A DNA stretch of 64,000 nucleotides from Diaporthe sp. PMI_573 (GCA_021399435.1 JAJTUP010000002.1:496001-560000), one strand, 5' to 3'. Positions 21,885 to 34,622 are shown, numbered from the stretch's first letter. Notes: generated from the letters alone by a model not told the origin. Numbers and translations are program-made.

Positions 21885-22266
21885 TGTCAATGAAATATTT
21901 GCCGAATCTCGACTGCCTCGGACCAATCCCTAAAAGGCCGTCCGGGAGTGCCGTACGAAAGACTTGCCAAAAACTTAGGGGGCAGAGGTAAGGCATAATC
22001 AGTAGTTGCAGCGGGGTTCTCACCGTCCTGGGTGCGAGTTGCGGGCTTCAAATACGGCCCAAGCCCATGTGACACCATTTCTAGTTTGCCCCCACGTCTG
22101 GATGTGATAGGTGTCTTGGGTCTGGGCCGCGTTGCCTACGATTTATGAAATGTATACTGTGTGATTGAGACAGTCACACACTGACCGATGTGCTGCTGTA
22201 TGACATCTATCCTTCCGCCTGATCACGATCGGCCGAGAGCCTTCCAGACGCGTGAGTACATAGGTA
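21885..22266. promoter_or_regulatory. Upstream region of profilin, ending at the transposon insertion site
   Basis: These 380 bp should contain the profilin promoter and 5' UTR. A 63-codon open stretch on the minus strand has no known features. The transposon ends the region at TA 22265-22266. Confidence 0.4.
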
Positions 22267-22309
22267 ACGTCCCCGGCCCGGCTTCCGCCCCCCCCCTGCT
22301 TCCGCCCCC
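22267..22309 (+). repeat. Left terminal inverted repeat of the pogo/Fot1 element
   Basis: 43 bp matching the reverse complement of 24074-24116 with a single mismatch (TGCTT against TGATT). It contains a run of nine C. Confidence 0.92.
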
Positions 22310-22427
22310 CCCACATCCGCGTTCACGCGTGTACGCGTCTGCCCCCACCCTATATAAACTCAACCATATCTTTCCGAGAGAATTTTTTCTGGTTACCAAA
22401 CTTCTTCCAAGCATCAACCTAGTCATC

Positions 22428-24068
22428 ATGAAGCCCTATGGGGAAGCCGAGATCCATGACGCCCTTGTTGCGTGCAGGGATGGAATGCCCGTCAAGCAGG
22501 CTTGCAGGACCTGGCATATCCCCCGTTCCACACTTCGCGATTGCCTTGCCGGCGCGCAAAGCCAGCGCGTTTCTCACGAACCTCAGAGGCCTCTTTCTGA
22601 TGATTAGGAGGATCGATTGGCCCTATTCCTTATTAACTAAAGCAGCTTGGGCCATGTGTTGACTCGCTGGGAAACGAGGGCTCTGGCAGCCCGAATGGCC
22701 TTGTCGGGGAAGGAGGTCGCTCCTCTCGGAAGGAAGTGGCTGAGGGCCTTCCTCCTTTGTCACCCTATCCTCCAAAGCCGTAAGTACCAGCGAGTTGAGG
22801 CTAAACGGCTAAGGGCAGCCACCAAAAAGAACGTTGGGTTGTGGTTTGACTTCATGTAGTTGCCTATTGTGAAGGCAATTAAGCCGGCCAACCGGTGGAA
22901 CGCCGACGAGGGCGGGCTAATGGAGGGCAAGTCCGAGAAGGCGCTCACAATCGGCTATTTGGAAGGAAGCCAGCTTCTTCAGAAGGACTTTAATTTGAGA
23001 GCGTGGACCTCCTTCCTTGAGTGTATCCCCGCCACGGGCAAGTTCCTCGTCCCACTCGTTATTTTTAAGGGACTAAGCATTTAGCAGCAGTGGTTTCCTA
23101 TTACCCTCGAAGATTACGAGGGCTGGCAGTTCACGGCGACAAAGAAGGGGTGGATGGAGGAACCTATCGCTATCCACTGGCTTCGGAAGGTCTTTCTTCC
23201 TCAAACAGTGCCAGAGGACCCATTAGAATGGCGCCTTCTCGTAATCGATGGGTACCATACACATACAACAGTTGAGTTTATGTGGGAATGCTTCTCGAAT
23301 AAGGTATATATTGTTTTTTTGCCCGCCCATACTTTGTATATGCTGTAACTACTCGATGTGGCGATCTTCGGCCCTCTAAAGCTTGCATTTAAGAAGCATC
23401 TCGATTACCAGGGAGGGCACGATTTGTCAATAGTTATGGCAAAGAAACGGTTTCTTTATTGCTATCACAAGGCTCAAATTGACACTTTAACGGAAGCAAA
23501 TATACGTTCTGGCTGGCGGGCGACTGGTCTCTGGCTAGTGTCTAAGCATAGGGCACTTGGAAGCCACTTTATCGCCGATAATCGCGAGAAGGAAGCGAGA
23601 TCATTGGAATCTGGCGGCACTAATAGCTCCAGCAGCTATTTCTGCACTAATAAGTGTTTTTGTCGGCCTTGAGGGACCATTTTTGCGACCCCTAAGCGAT
23701 CTTAAGACCTAAGGGGTATGGTGGCTTGGTATGCCTGTCAGAAGAATCTCAGCCCTACATTACGACTCTTTTTCAGGAAAATCCTCAAAAGTTGGGACCA
23801 GATAGACGTTGATCTGACAATGTCCTCACAAAAAGCCCGAGAGTTGGAAGCCCAGATTGAAGCCAGTAGGGTAGTCCGAAGGAAGAAGGTTCAACTTGAC
23901 CCGAATGAACTTTTCGCCGATATCAAGGCCATTCAGAGGACTCAGATTGAAGCGGGGGTGGTATCAGAAGAAAGCGATGCTTTAGAAGAGTCGGAAACAC
24001 CATCGGAAGCGAGGTTAACTATCGTGGTGGCGTCGTCGTTGGCGACGAGGCGAAGGGGGCGGTCGTGA
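22428..24068 (+). pseudogene. Transposase pseudogene (CENP-B-type HTH plus DDE domain)
   Basis: From the ATG at 22428 a single frame of 547 codons runs to the TGA at 24066-24068, with stops at 22605 (TAG), 22638 (TAA), 22857 (TAG), 23082 (TAG), 23346 (TAA), 23670 (TGA) and 23703 (TAA). There is no frameshift. The N-terminal HTH (GMPVKQACRTWHIPRSTLR) matches pogo/Fot1 transposases. A CENP-B-like second helix region (LGRKWLRAFLLCHP) follows. The acidic triad can be placed at NADEGG, VIDGYHTH and LLDVAIFGPLK. Six of the stops are TAG/TAA, explained by C-to-T change in CAG/CAA (CpA context, as in RIP); the TGA fits CGA. The mutated frame cannot yield active transposase. Confidence 0.9.
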
Positions 24069-24073
24069 GGGAA

Positions 24074-24116
24074 GGGGGCGGAATCAGGGGGGGGGCGGAA
24101 GCCGGGCCGGGGACGT
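24074..24116 (-). repeat. Right terminal inverted repeat of the pogo/Fot1 element
   Basis: Reverse complement of the left repeat with one mismatch, followed directly by the TA target duplication. Confidence 0.92.
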
Positions 24117-24118
24117 TA

Positions 24119-25216
24119 TGGTACCTTTGTAGAGCGCTCTAGTAAAATTCCAACAGTAGCCTGTTGTGTAGAAAGCATCAGAATAGTGTTCGCTCAAGAT
24201 ATGCGATGTATTATCAGATTGATAGAGCCCAGAAGCAGGCCAGCGGCTTGGTGATGAGCCGAACTGCACTAACCAGGAATCCCCCCACCACTTGCTCTGC
24301 CAAAAGCTGGCGCAAAATAATTCCCTCAAGTTCCTGTGTAACAAGTAAGCATGACATATCTGCGAAGCATGCTACGTAAATGGCAGCGGTTTCATAAAGG
24401 GTCTCCGTGCAGCTCACCAGGACAGAGCCATGGGACCGGTCGAGGATCGTGAGACGGTTTAAAGAATTACTGCTAGCAAATTCCACCGCTCGGCCAAAAG
24501 ACCAGAATTTCGAATCGTCATTGGAATTCCATAGCAGTATATAAGCCCGTACCGTCACAGATCGCATCCAGCAAACTGAGCCGCAGCGGTGTGTACATTA
24601 TATGAGGGTGTGGGCTCTGCTTACAATCATCCAATTAGGATTTTAGCTTAATTCTTCAAGTTAAGATTATACTTAGTAATATTACCTTTTACTAGTAATA
24701 TTTATAAACAATATGATTAAAAGAGAATAAATCTTTATTTTAGTCTTTATTTAAGCTAACCTCCTATGATTTTTAAATAGAGTGAAGGGCAGGTGCTGAG
24801 AGCTAGCGGGGATAGCCCCTGCAGGGGCACCCTGCAGGTCCCCTTATTGATAAGTCCCGCTGCCCCTACACCTAGGTCGCGCCGCTGGACAGTGGTGAGC
24901 GTCGCAAATCCAGGCTCTCCACTGTACTGGAGCTGCCGGCTGCACAACCCCTGCCACCTTGACCCCTGCCGTACCCGTTCTAAACACGCAACGCGCAGCA
25001 AGGTCCAGCAACGCGTCGCGTGTAAGTCTTCCCATATGGCCTGCATCCCCTGCTCGCACCACACAACACCAGCTGCCATTCCTAGCACGTAATTGACTTG
25101 TTTTGACATCTACAGCTGAGAGGCGAGTCAATTGATACAAGCATGTTCTTTGCATGATTTTTTTTTTTACAGTTGGATAGCACTCATCGATCTCATTCTT
25201 CTCCCCCCAAGCCACG
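24119..25216. other. Intergenic region between transposon and MRC1, with AT-rich tract
   Basis: From about 24640 to 24780 the sequence is very AT-rich with TA words, like the tract at 13.3 kb. The remainder up to 25216 should hold the MRC1 promoter. A minus-strand open stretch at 24214-24567 (117 codons) has protein-like composition, but I recognise no family. Confidence 0.45.
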
Positions 25217-28200
25217 ATGGCTTCCTCCCAGCCGACCTCTCCCGTCAGGAGCCCCTCCCCAGACAGGTTCGAGCTGTCCCCCAACTCCAAGCTGAAGAAG
25301 CTACTCGCGAACGTCGACAGCGACTCAGATGAAGATAATACTCGGGTGCCCATGAGGGCTAGTCCCTTTGCTCGACGCGGATCCCCCACAGCTAGCGACC
25401 GAAGCAATGACGCGCCAGAACGCGACTCTAGCGACGAGGATGTCCAACCGAGGGGCCGGATCGCGTCTCGAATGCAGACGGCTCAGGATGACGCGAGAGC
25501 ACGCGTGAGAGACATGCTGCAGAACTCAAACGCCAGGCAGGGCCGGGAAGGCTCCGCTGATGTCGAGATGGCAGACTCAACCGCAGCGGGGGCACAGGGA
25601 AGCGACAGCGAGGATGATATTATACAGCCCCGGGGCCGCCTTGCGTCTCGCATGAAGGGCGGCGACAAGTCGATTGAGCAAGTCACGAGGCCAGACGTGG
25701 AGGAATCAACAACAGCAGCCCTCGGCACGGATCAAGCATCCAAGGATATTGAAGATGCCGAAATGGCGGATGGTGGCGCGGACGATGAAGAGGGAGGAGC
25801 CTCCGTAAGACCGAGGAAAATCAGGCAGAGACAGAGGAGGACCAAGACTCCAGAGTCCAATATTGTGTCACCGCACAAGGAGGCATCACCTGGTCTTTTC
25901 GTCACGCCGTCCAAGTCGCCAACCTCGGCGCAGCCATCGAGCCAGGCTGAAGACTCAGGAAGCGATGCGGATGTTCCAGTTCTCAAGAGCAACCGCTTTC
26001 AGGCCCTCGTCGAGAAGAAGCGGAACGAGCGCCTAGCCCGTGAGGCCGAGGAAGCTCGAAAGAGGGAAGCCCGAGCCGCCGCGGCCGAGGAGCTCGGGGA
26101 CGATAATGATGACGACGTCTCAGACATTTCGGACGATGAAGGCGGTCGCAAGCTCACCCAAACGCAAAAGGCGAAGAATCGCCCGTCGCGGCAGGCCAGC
26201 AAGAAGGCTCTGGAGGAGATGAACCGCGAGACGCAACGTATGCAACGCGCCATGCAGCTTGCTCACGAGGCGAAGACCAAGAAGAAGATCACCAAGGCGA
26301 CACTGTTCGAGCGGTTCAACTTCAACCCTGGCGGAAACGTAGCCAAGGAGAAGCTGCAGAGCTCCAGCAGACCTCAGACACCTACCTCTGCGAAAAGCAC
26401 GGATGCAGAGATGCGAGACCAGGATACACCTCCTAGCTCGCCTCCTGCACGAGTCGAAGATGTACTGGGAAAGGATCTGGCAGGCTTGCAGTCGCAGGCC
26501 GGGGCTCCTGTTCCCCAGGCGACCGCCGCTAGACCGGAGGAGCAAGCTGAGGAAAACGAAGACGACTTTCCAGACCTCATGGACATGCAAGCTTTTGCGC
26601 GGAAGCCTGTTGAAGAGGGCAAAGGCAAGGCAAAAACACCAGAGCTTGACACCAAACGGTCCTCAAAGAGACAAGTTCGAATAAAGCTTCCTCCAATGCA
26701 AGCGAACAGAATTGACCTGGGCACTGGAAGCAACCAGGACAGCGGCGATGACGATGACTTGCTCATCCTTGATGAAAAGAGGAGCAAGCTCGACGCCTTG
26801 TTCGACCGCGCCCCCAAAGACAAGACCAAGGAGTCGCGCTCACTCTATGCTCTCCGACAACTCGCCCATCTCAACTCCCCCGAGCGCAAGGCGCACAGAA
26901 AGACTAATAAGGCCGCCATGACCCCCGGCGAACTGCAAGCCTTCCTCAACCAGCGCGCCCGTGACCAGGCTAGGGCTGAGAAGGAGAGGCGCATGGAGAT
27001 GCTCAAGGCGAAGGGCATCCACATCCAGACAGAAGAGGAACGTGAACGTGACCGGGAACAGATTGAAGACATCGTCGCCCGGGCGAGACGCGAGGCTGAG
27101 GAGATCATGGCCCGCGAGAGAGATGACGCGAAGAAGGAAAAGCGGTCCTCCGACAAATTCGACCCGTTGGCCTGGGATGAAAGCGGCAGCGATGATGACT
27201 ACGTGGAAGAAGGGGAGAAGCAGAGTGATGCCGAAGTGGAATTGTCAGGATCAGAAGAGGACGAAGAAGACGAGAATATGGTTGACGGCGATGCTGTTGA
27301 CGAAGAGAACGACGACGACGCCGGAGAACAAGACCGTACCGAACAGGATTCTGCTGCTCGACCTTTCGTGGACGAAGATGCCGAAGAAGACAGCGCAAGT
27401 GAGGCTTCTTCAAGCGGGCTTTCCTTCGTCGATCCTGACGAGGAGGAAGAGAGGCACCGATGGGGAGCCTCTGACGAAGAGGCGGATACAGCACCGGCTT
27501 TCGTTCAAGCTCGCCGGCCCAAGAAACCTACGGCAATCGTTCCCGATGAAGAAGCGGATGAAACACCAGCGCTTGTTCGAGGTCGCCGGCCCAAGAGGCC
27601 TACTGCCATCATTTCAGATGATGAAGATGGCTCAGACGTCGAGGCCACACCGAAGCCCAAGACTCATCCTTCTACCATGACACCTGCTCCCAAGCTCAGG
27701 ACTGTCGATATTACTCCGGCTCCGAATAGCGCCTCCCCTGAAGTACCAAAGTCGGTATTGAGGTCCGCCAACAAAACCTTCATTCCTGGGCTACCTGTGA
27801 ACGCTGGAGGTCCTGCTGGCCTCGGGCTGACGCAGATATTTGCTGGCACTATGGACAGTCAGGCGGCGGCACTCGGAGGCTCTCCATCACAACCTATGCC
27901 TACATTCGACAACTTCCCTGACTCCCAATTCTCCCAGAAGGCCACCGATTCTGCAGACGGAATGGTACTTGACAGCCAGCCGGTTCCAGCTACTCAGCAG
28001 AACGAGACACAGGCTGGGGACGAGTCACAGATCCAGTTCAACTTCACGCAATCCCAAACACACGGCCTAGACAGCCTCCTCAGGGATGATATCATGACCC
28101 AGGCTTCTGATTTGATGAACCCTAGCCAAGATGATGGGTTCCAAGACTGGACGCCCCTCAAAGAGAGATTTGTAGAGCCACCATCGGCGTCCGCAGACAC

Positions 28201-29691
28201 TGTCGTGCATGACGTGAGCCAGGCTATGGATCTTTCCCACCAATCTCCTCTTGTGCAGAAACGAGGCCGACTCATTAGGAAAGCAGCCGTTGCTTCAGAC
28301 TCGGAGGAAGAGGTTGAGGGAGCTGATTCCATCACCAAACCCACTGCCTTCAACATCCTGCAAGACGCTGCCGCCAAGGAAAAGAAGCGGAAGGCAAGAG
28401 AAGACTTCATCAAAAAGAAGAGCAAGGCCAAGGAGATGGTAGAAGAGCAGGCCGAGGAGTCGGAAGACGAGTACGCCGGGCTGGGTGGGGTGGATGGCGA
28501 GGACAGCGACGATGATGATGCCTCTGTCCATGAAATGATCGATGATCAAACTCAGAACAATCAGGCAGACGGCGTCGCCCTAGCTAAGTTCTATGCGTAA
28601 GTCCAACACTCAATGCGGCGGGAAATTGGGGACAAAACTGACTTTTATCTAGCGACCGTGCCCGAGAAGACGATGAGAAACAAGTGGACAAGCTGTTCAA
28701 AGACATTACAACGGGCATGCTCCGCCGCAAGCGTGGCGCAGGAGAATTCGACCTTGATGACGAGGACGATGGCGGCGAGGCCCGTCGGCGTTTGAAGAGA
28801 CGCCAATTCGCGAAGATGCAGAAGGCCCTCTTCGCGGACGAGCGTATTTCCAAGGTTGCTGAGAACCCGCGCAACCAGGCCTTCATGCGCACCATCGAAG
28901 ACATTGGCAGCGACGAGGAGATGGACTTCCTGTATGAGCCGGCTCCCGGTGACAACAAAGACAGCCAAGAGGAGTCGCAGGATAATCAACCACAAAACAC
29001 TGCCTCTGTTGTGCCAGACAGTCAGCCGGTAGCTGCGGGTACCATGAGCGCCCCTGCAAAGAGGGCACCGGCGGCCGAGGGGCGCACAAAGCCCAGCAAG
29101 AAACCTTCGAACATTGGTGAGATCCGCGAGACCTTGTCCAACCTCCTGGACGAGCCTAGCGGCAACTCCATCATCTCGGCCACCGACCCCGGGTCCGACA
29201 GCGAGGAGGAAGGCGGCGACGAGGAGGACAGTGAGTCCTCGAACAAGGAGAACGCCAACCCGCGGCGGGGGCGCACCCGACACGCCGGCCAGGTGGTCGA
29301 CCGCATCAGCCTCAAGCGGCAGGGCTCCTCTAACGTGTCCACCGGCGGGAGCCGCCTGGCCTTCGCGGCGCCCAACTCCAGCAGCGCGGGCTTCAAGGTG
29401 CCGGCGCTGCTGCGCCGCGCGACGACTAACTCCCTGATCTCCACAGGTTCGTCCAGCGCCGCGTCCGGAAAGGGTGGCGTTGGCGCCGCTGGGGCCGGCG
29501 GCTTCGGCGAGGAGGCAAAGATCAAGAGCAAGGCGGGCAAGAAGAGCGGCATCAGCTACCTCGCGCGGGAGAATGACCGCCGCAAGGCGGTCGACGAGGC
29601 GGAGAAGCGCAGGGAGCAGAGGAAGTTCCGGGCCGTGGAGGGGCGGAGCAAGGTTGTTGGTGGGCTGTTTGGGGCTGGAAAGTTTGAGTAA
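25217..29691 (+). CDS. MRC1: Mediator of replication checkpoint Mrc1/claspin homologue
   Basis: Two exons, 25217-28596 and 28653-29691, with a 56-nt intron (GTAAGT, branch ACTGAC, TAG), give 1472 aa. The protein is long, acidic and mostly disordered. N-terminal SPSPDRFELSPNSKLKKLL is followed by a KATLFERFNFNPG motif near residue 355. A glutamate/aspartate-rich middle then leads to an SQ/TQ cluster (MDSQ, DSQF, LDSQ, TQSQTHG, MTQ, PSQ) around residues 870-980, expected targets of Mec1/Tel1 kinases. The conserved MRC1 domain lies across the intron (ALAKFYADRAREDDEKQVDK, then RRKRGAGEFDL and MDFLYEP). Mrc1 links the replicative helicase and polymerase epsilon and carries the S-phase checkpoint signal to Rad53/Cds1. 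The long uninterrupted acidic frame is the reason for several antisense shadow ORFs. Confidence 0.9.
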
Positions 29692-31126
29692 GGGGTTCTG
29701 GGCTTTTGGTCCGTATGGATGGTTCTTGACGGTTGAGGTTCACGTCTCTCTCTAGGGAAGCTTGTTGGATGGGATGTGATTTCCTGGATGAGTTTGGCGT
29801 TTGTAGCGAGTTTATTACCGGCATGGCATAATGGCATTCTAAGGTTGTTTGATGCTTGTAGGGCTGTTATGAATACAAAAGCATTGTATTCGAGCGTCAA
29901 TATTTTGGAAATGTGCAGTCTCTGAACATTGATGTTGATACTTTTCCCCTAGTCACTGCCACGTTTAATCTGCACCAACACTACTAGCCTCTTGATGATA
30001 GTCTACCCAAGATATTACCCGGTGATGAAGGTATTGAATCTGGCATGGGATGTGAGGTGTCAAAAAGGAAGTTAGCAGTTCATACTTCAACACTATTTAC
30101 AGTATAGACAAGCACAAACATGGGTGGTCGAGGCTTGCTGACGTGAGGTTACTGAGTTGAGTTCAATCCTAGACTTACATCGTCACACAGAAACGCGTAC
30201 CCCTTGATGAATTGATGCTGTCACATGATGATGCTTGGCAGCTCTCTGGCCGCCTTCTGCTGGTTCCCGCTCACATACACCTCAAAAAGACGGTCGCGCT
30301 CGCATTGAAGGTGTAGATTAGACTTGAATAGATTCACTACTCAATTTGGAGATGTTCTTTGGGTGCGAGCTTATTGTTCAAAATTAGCACCCTCCCCGAC
30401 TTCCTTTCAGAGACTGCCCAGTCAGACTTGCCAAGGATCCATGGGTGAGCCATTTGGCGCAGTCATTCCAAAAGACGACAATCACGATAATGGAATCATG
30501 AAGACAATTGAAACGGGTGCCGTGCCGTTCACAGATATTTGCCTTTTCAGAGATTCCCAAGACACAATCGTGCCCAGCGGCCGAATAACAAAGCGATTCA
30601 ACAAATCTATTGTTGCCCTTCCTTCCCGGAAGACCAAGGCCATACATCAAAGCCAAAGGCTTATGACTTCAATTGTCTCTATTGAGCCGAGGCTTTGTCT
30701 TTACTTTATTTGGAGCTGTTCATACTGCATATGGGCAGGGTATAGCAAATAATCGTGTTACCACCTCCGCTTTGTCGAGCATTCCGAATTATAATGACCG
30801 GTGCCCCCAACCCCCCACGGCCTACCGCTAAGGTATGATTCCTATGAGGATTGGACCTAATCCTCTCTTGTCTACATCCAAAGGGGAGGTGGGCTGTCAC
30901 AACGACTATGTATGCTGTAAGCCGTTGTACTTCCTAAGCGACGGAAAGCCCATTGTATTACTGAGCCCAGCACCACGAGTTGACAATGGGATTCTATCGA
31001 GTTATTGCCCGGCTCCTACCTTACTGCTGAAGGGGAGGAATTCCATGCTGTACATAAAATATACCAATGTCACACAGTTCTTGCCATGTTCCACCTTCTT
31101 CACCACACTATTTGACGACTGCTAAC
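29692..31126. other. Intergenic region downstream of MRC1
   Basis: About 1.4 kb with the MRC1 3' flank. A 142-codon stretch at 30324-30752 and other short ORFs show no recognisable domain. No RNA gene or repeat was noticed. Confidence 0.45.
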
Positions 31127-31375
31127 ATGTGCTACACCACCACAGTAATATACGATGCTTGCGGGCACCACAAGCGCGAGGTTCGCGAGGAGTCGAGGTG
31201 CGCGGTCGGGATCCTTCATCCTGAGACCCAGTTCCACTGGCGCGCGCCCGAGGGCATAGTCCACCAAAGTGGATACTGCACGCTCTGCCAAGCTCGATTG
31301 CATCGTTACGGCTGCTTAAGCCCTGACCAGCTTCAACAGATCAGGGAAGCCACCGGCTCAGCCCGTTCCTCATAA
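31127..31375 (+). CDS. Small Cys/His-rich hypothetical protein
   Basis: An uninterrupted 82-aa frame starts at ATG 31127 (MCYTTTVIYDACGHHKREV). I prefer it to the upstream in-frame start because many small fungal proteins open with MC..., followed by a CGH element. It has five Cys and several His, including ACGHH, RCAVG and YCTLCQARLHRYGC, so a zinc-binding fold is plausible. No signal peptide or membrane helix is seen. Function is unknown. A later intron or a longer C-terminus cannot be excluded. Confidence 0.5.
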   Translation: MCYTTTVIYDACGHHKREVREESRCAVGILHPETQFHWRAPEGIVHQSGYCTLCQARLHRYGCLSPDQLQQIREATGSARSS

Positions 31376-32830
31376 GCTGTGGTCGTCCTAAAGCCGGAGA
31401 GTCTGCTTCAAGAACCAGGTAACGAGAACAGTGCCGGGCGAGGAGGCTGCCCCCGACCACCGCAAGAGCCAACCGGGAAAAACGATTTGACCGGCCATCA
31501 ATATGAGATTGAGGAAATCACTGACTTTTTGGTTTCTACGAGTACTAACGCACATGATTTAGCATACTATGCATAAATGTAGCACCAATCTAGGAATCAT
31601 TTGTCAACAATACTAACCGTGTAGCATCCAATTACTATCACTATCATCGTCCTTGTAGCGTCCACCATTTTCGAATCCATCGAGAGTTCAACACAGGAGA
31701 TTTTTTATCACACAACTGGCCATACAGGGAGGTCCTACATATTTGGAGCAAGAAGACTAACTTTGCAAAGTAAACAGATTGACATCCCTACCTATTGTAA
31801 ATAAGAGCGTGCGTGAAGATCACAGGGGCTTGGGACACGGAAGGCTCACATCGACGCTCCTCCCGGCTCTCCAGTCTACGCAAATACTTCCGCACAGGTG
31901 CCTAAAGAACACCTCGAGCGATCGCAACGACCAGCATATAAAACAGAGCAGTAGAAAAATAGCTTAGCGACACGTCGCTAGATGAATTCTATATTCATCA
32001 AACCAATATCATGGTGCAGGACTGCACTACTGAAGCCGAGCAAGAATAATGTCTAACGATCATAACGATTGTACCTCATTAATCACGGCGCGAAAATTAC
32101 ACTGCTCCAAAAGCTGCCCCCCCCCCCCTTCCCCTTCAATTTGGTCTCAGTAGCTTTTCATCCGTGTTTGGAACCTCGAAATCACATGCATTTCTTTTTG
32201 AGCCTACCACATATATGCGATGAGCTATTTGTCAATTGTCTTCACATATAACGAAGGACCTCTGTCTTGTGCAGATGGAGAAAGTATCTCTGAGAAGCTA
32301 AATCTGAAACTGGTATTTAGGGGGTCGCATTTAAGAGTGTATTCAGCTCTCCAGAATGGCAGAGTAATCTTTATCACGCGGTAAAACTATGATCCCAGAT
32401 ATTTCAAATACTTGATCCTTAGTAATATTGATTCATACTGTAAAAAAAACGCCGAGTTGCTAATATACACACATTTGTGGGTTTAGCCTCGGGGTCTTAC
32501 AGTTGAAAGTTGCCGAAATCGCCGATCAAGTCCCCGAGCCTGCTTATTACCCCACGAATTGCAACGGTCCCATAGAAGTTACTGAAGCATGTTTGTCAGC
32601 CTGAGAAAGCCTTCACGTGCTGCGGTCCAAAGATTTGATAATCACCGTCATATTTCGGTGCCGACCGAAGTGCGGAGCATCCACTGCGAGACTTCGTAAA
32701 CAACCTATCTCATAAAGAGGGCTTGAATTCGTGGGCGACGGTCTGGCTGCTTCCTGAAGTTGAGCATTCCCAATCGACAAGACACGTCTCCAAGCTGCTC
32801 TGCCCAAGTTCCTGAACTCCCTTACGAACC
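31376..32830. other. Intergenic region upstream of the TPR protein gene
   Basis: About 1.45 kb of AT-richer DNA with only short ORFs and an 11-C run near 32117. The right end should contain the TPR gene promoter. Nothing else recognised. Confidence 0.45.
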
Positions 32831-34622
32831 ATGCAGTATGTACATACATAGCGCAAGGTTCCAACTATTGATATTCTGACGCTCCTCTCCATGTAGGACA
32901 TCCGACGCTACCCAGGAAACTTCTCCTTACTATAATCTAGGTCAGCATCGATGGCCATTAACCACCTCCTCATCAGCTTGCCAAACATGGCTCGATCGCG
33001 GATTGCTGTGGGCCTACTCTTTCAACTTTGAAGAATCGCGACGTTGCTACGAGCGCGCTGCGACCTGTGATCCATCGTGTGCAATGGCGTTTTGGGGGAT
33101 AGCATTCACATCCGGGCCAAACTACAACAAAGCGTGGAAGTTTTTCGACCAGAAAGACAGGAAGGCCTCGATCGACAAGGCCAACCAAAATCTGGCTCGT
33201 GCCGCTGCATTGGCTTCCAACGCCACTGCCGTTGAGCAGGGGCTCATCAAGGCACTTGCGGCTCGCTTCCCCCTTGCGGACGAACCTGATATCGACTTTG
33301 GCCATCTGGATCGAATGTATGCCGAAGCTATGCGGCCTGTGTACCAAGCAAACCCTGACAATGTGGATGCTGCTGCCCTGTTTGCGGAAGCCCTGATGTG
33401 TATTACACCTCGAGGGCTCTGGGACTTGGACACTGGCAAGCCTACCGGTGATCACACCACTGAAGCCCGGCGAGTAATCGACTCAGCATTCAGACTTTCC
33501 GGTGGTCTCAATCATCCGGCGCTCTGCCATCTCTACATCCATCTGCTGGAGATGTCCCCGAAACCTGAGGAAGCACAACCCGCCGCGGATAGGCTGCGCT
33601 CTCTGGTCCCGGACGCTTCACACATGCTGCACATGCCCACGCACATCGATGCCGCGGTGGGTGATTACCGCCGCGGGGTCGACTCGAACCACGAGGCCAT
33701 CCTCGCGGATGACAAGTACTTTGCTGCCGAAGACGCACCGATCTTTTACGTTGCCTACCGGGTTCATTACATCTGTGCGAAGATGTACTCGGCGATCATG
33801 TCTGGGCGCTTTCGAGACGCCATGTCGGCCGCGGAAAAGCTGGAGCAGGTCATCGATGCCAAGGTGCTGTCCATTAAAAGCCCCCCCATGGCGGATTTCA
33901 TCGAGAGTTTTTATGCATCTCGCGCCCACGTACTGATAAGGTTTGGGCGCTGGGAGGAGATCACAAGACTGGAACTCCCGAAAGACCGTGACCTCTACAG
34001 CGCCACGACCGCGACGATCCTGTACGCCCAGGGCGTCGCATTCAGCGCCTTGGGCCGGATTCCCGAGGCCGAGGCCGCACAGAAACAGTTTGAAGCAGCG
34101 CGCGCGAGAGTCCCCGCCAGCCGTCTGAACAGCATCCCTTGCAAGCAGGCTGACGTCTTCGGCGTCGCCTCAGGCATGCTGGCCGGCGAGCTCGAGTACC
34201 GCAAAGGAAACTTTGACGTCGCCTTTTCGCTCCTGAGGGAGGCCATCAGGCGCGAGGATTCCCTGGCGTATTCTGACCCGCCACCGTGGATGCAGCCTGT
34301 CCGTCATGCTCTGGGGGGCTTGCTGCTCGAGCAGGGCCGCGTTGACGAGGCGGAGAGGGTGTTCAAGGAGGATCTGGGCTTCGCTGCGGGCTTTCCGCGC
34401 CGTCGGGCGCATCTTAACAATGTGTGGGCTTTGCATGGATTGCATGAGTGTCTTGTGCGGTCGAACAAGGTCGATGAGGCATTGTATGTCGAGGGGCCAC
34501 TTGGCATTGCTTTGGCGTCGGCTGATGTACCGATCAACGTATCGTGCTTTTGCCGCATGAACAAAGGAGACAAAAACGGCTGTTGTACCTCAGGACAAAA
34601 TGGTGGATCAACTTGCCACTAA
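32831..34622 (+). CDS. TPR-repeat protein
   Basis: The large exon 32897-34622 carries most of the protein. A 5-nt first exon (ATGCA, 32831-32835), a 61-nt intron (GTATGT, branch TTCTGAC, ATGTAG) and the large exon join in phase to 576 aa beginning MQTSDATQETSPYYNLGQH. The protein belongs to a widespread tetratricopeptide family found in bacteria and fungi (LDRGLLWAYSFNFEESRRCY, DPSCAMAFWGIAFTSGPNYN). TPR helices recur at about 35-107, 150-250 and 330-480. His-rich HMLHMPTHI lies near residue 220. The end is Cys-rich (SCFCRMNK, NGCC), which is unusual. No signal peptide is seen. These proteins are annotated only as TPR domain proteins; the role is unknown. Confidence 0.82.

Larger units (their letters stand above)
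22267..24116 (+). mobile_element. pogo/Fot1-type (Tc1-mariner superfamily) DNA transposon, complete but inactivated
   Basis: The element is 1850 bp and is flanked by a TA dinucleotide on both sides (22265-22266 and 24117-24118), the target duplication of this superfamily. The 43-bp terminal inverted repeats match at 42 of 43 positions and are GC-rich (start ACGTCCCCGGCCCGG). Inside is one transposase frame with seven stops. The near-perfect ends suggest a fairly young insertion. It sits between profilin and MRC1 without breaking either coding region. Confidence 0.92.
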
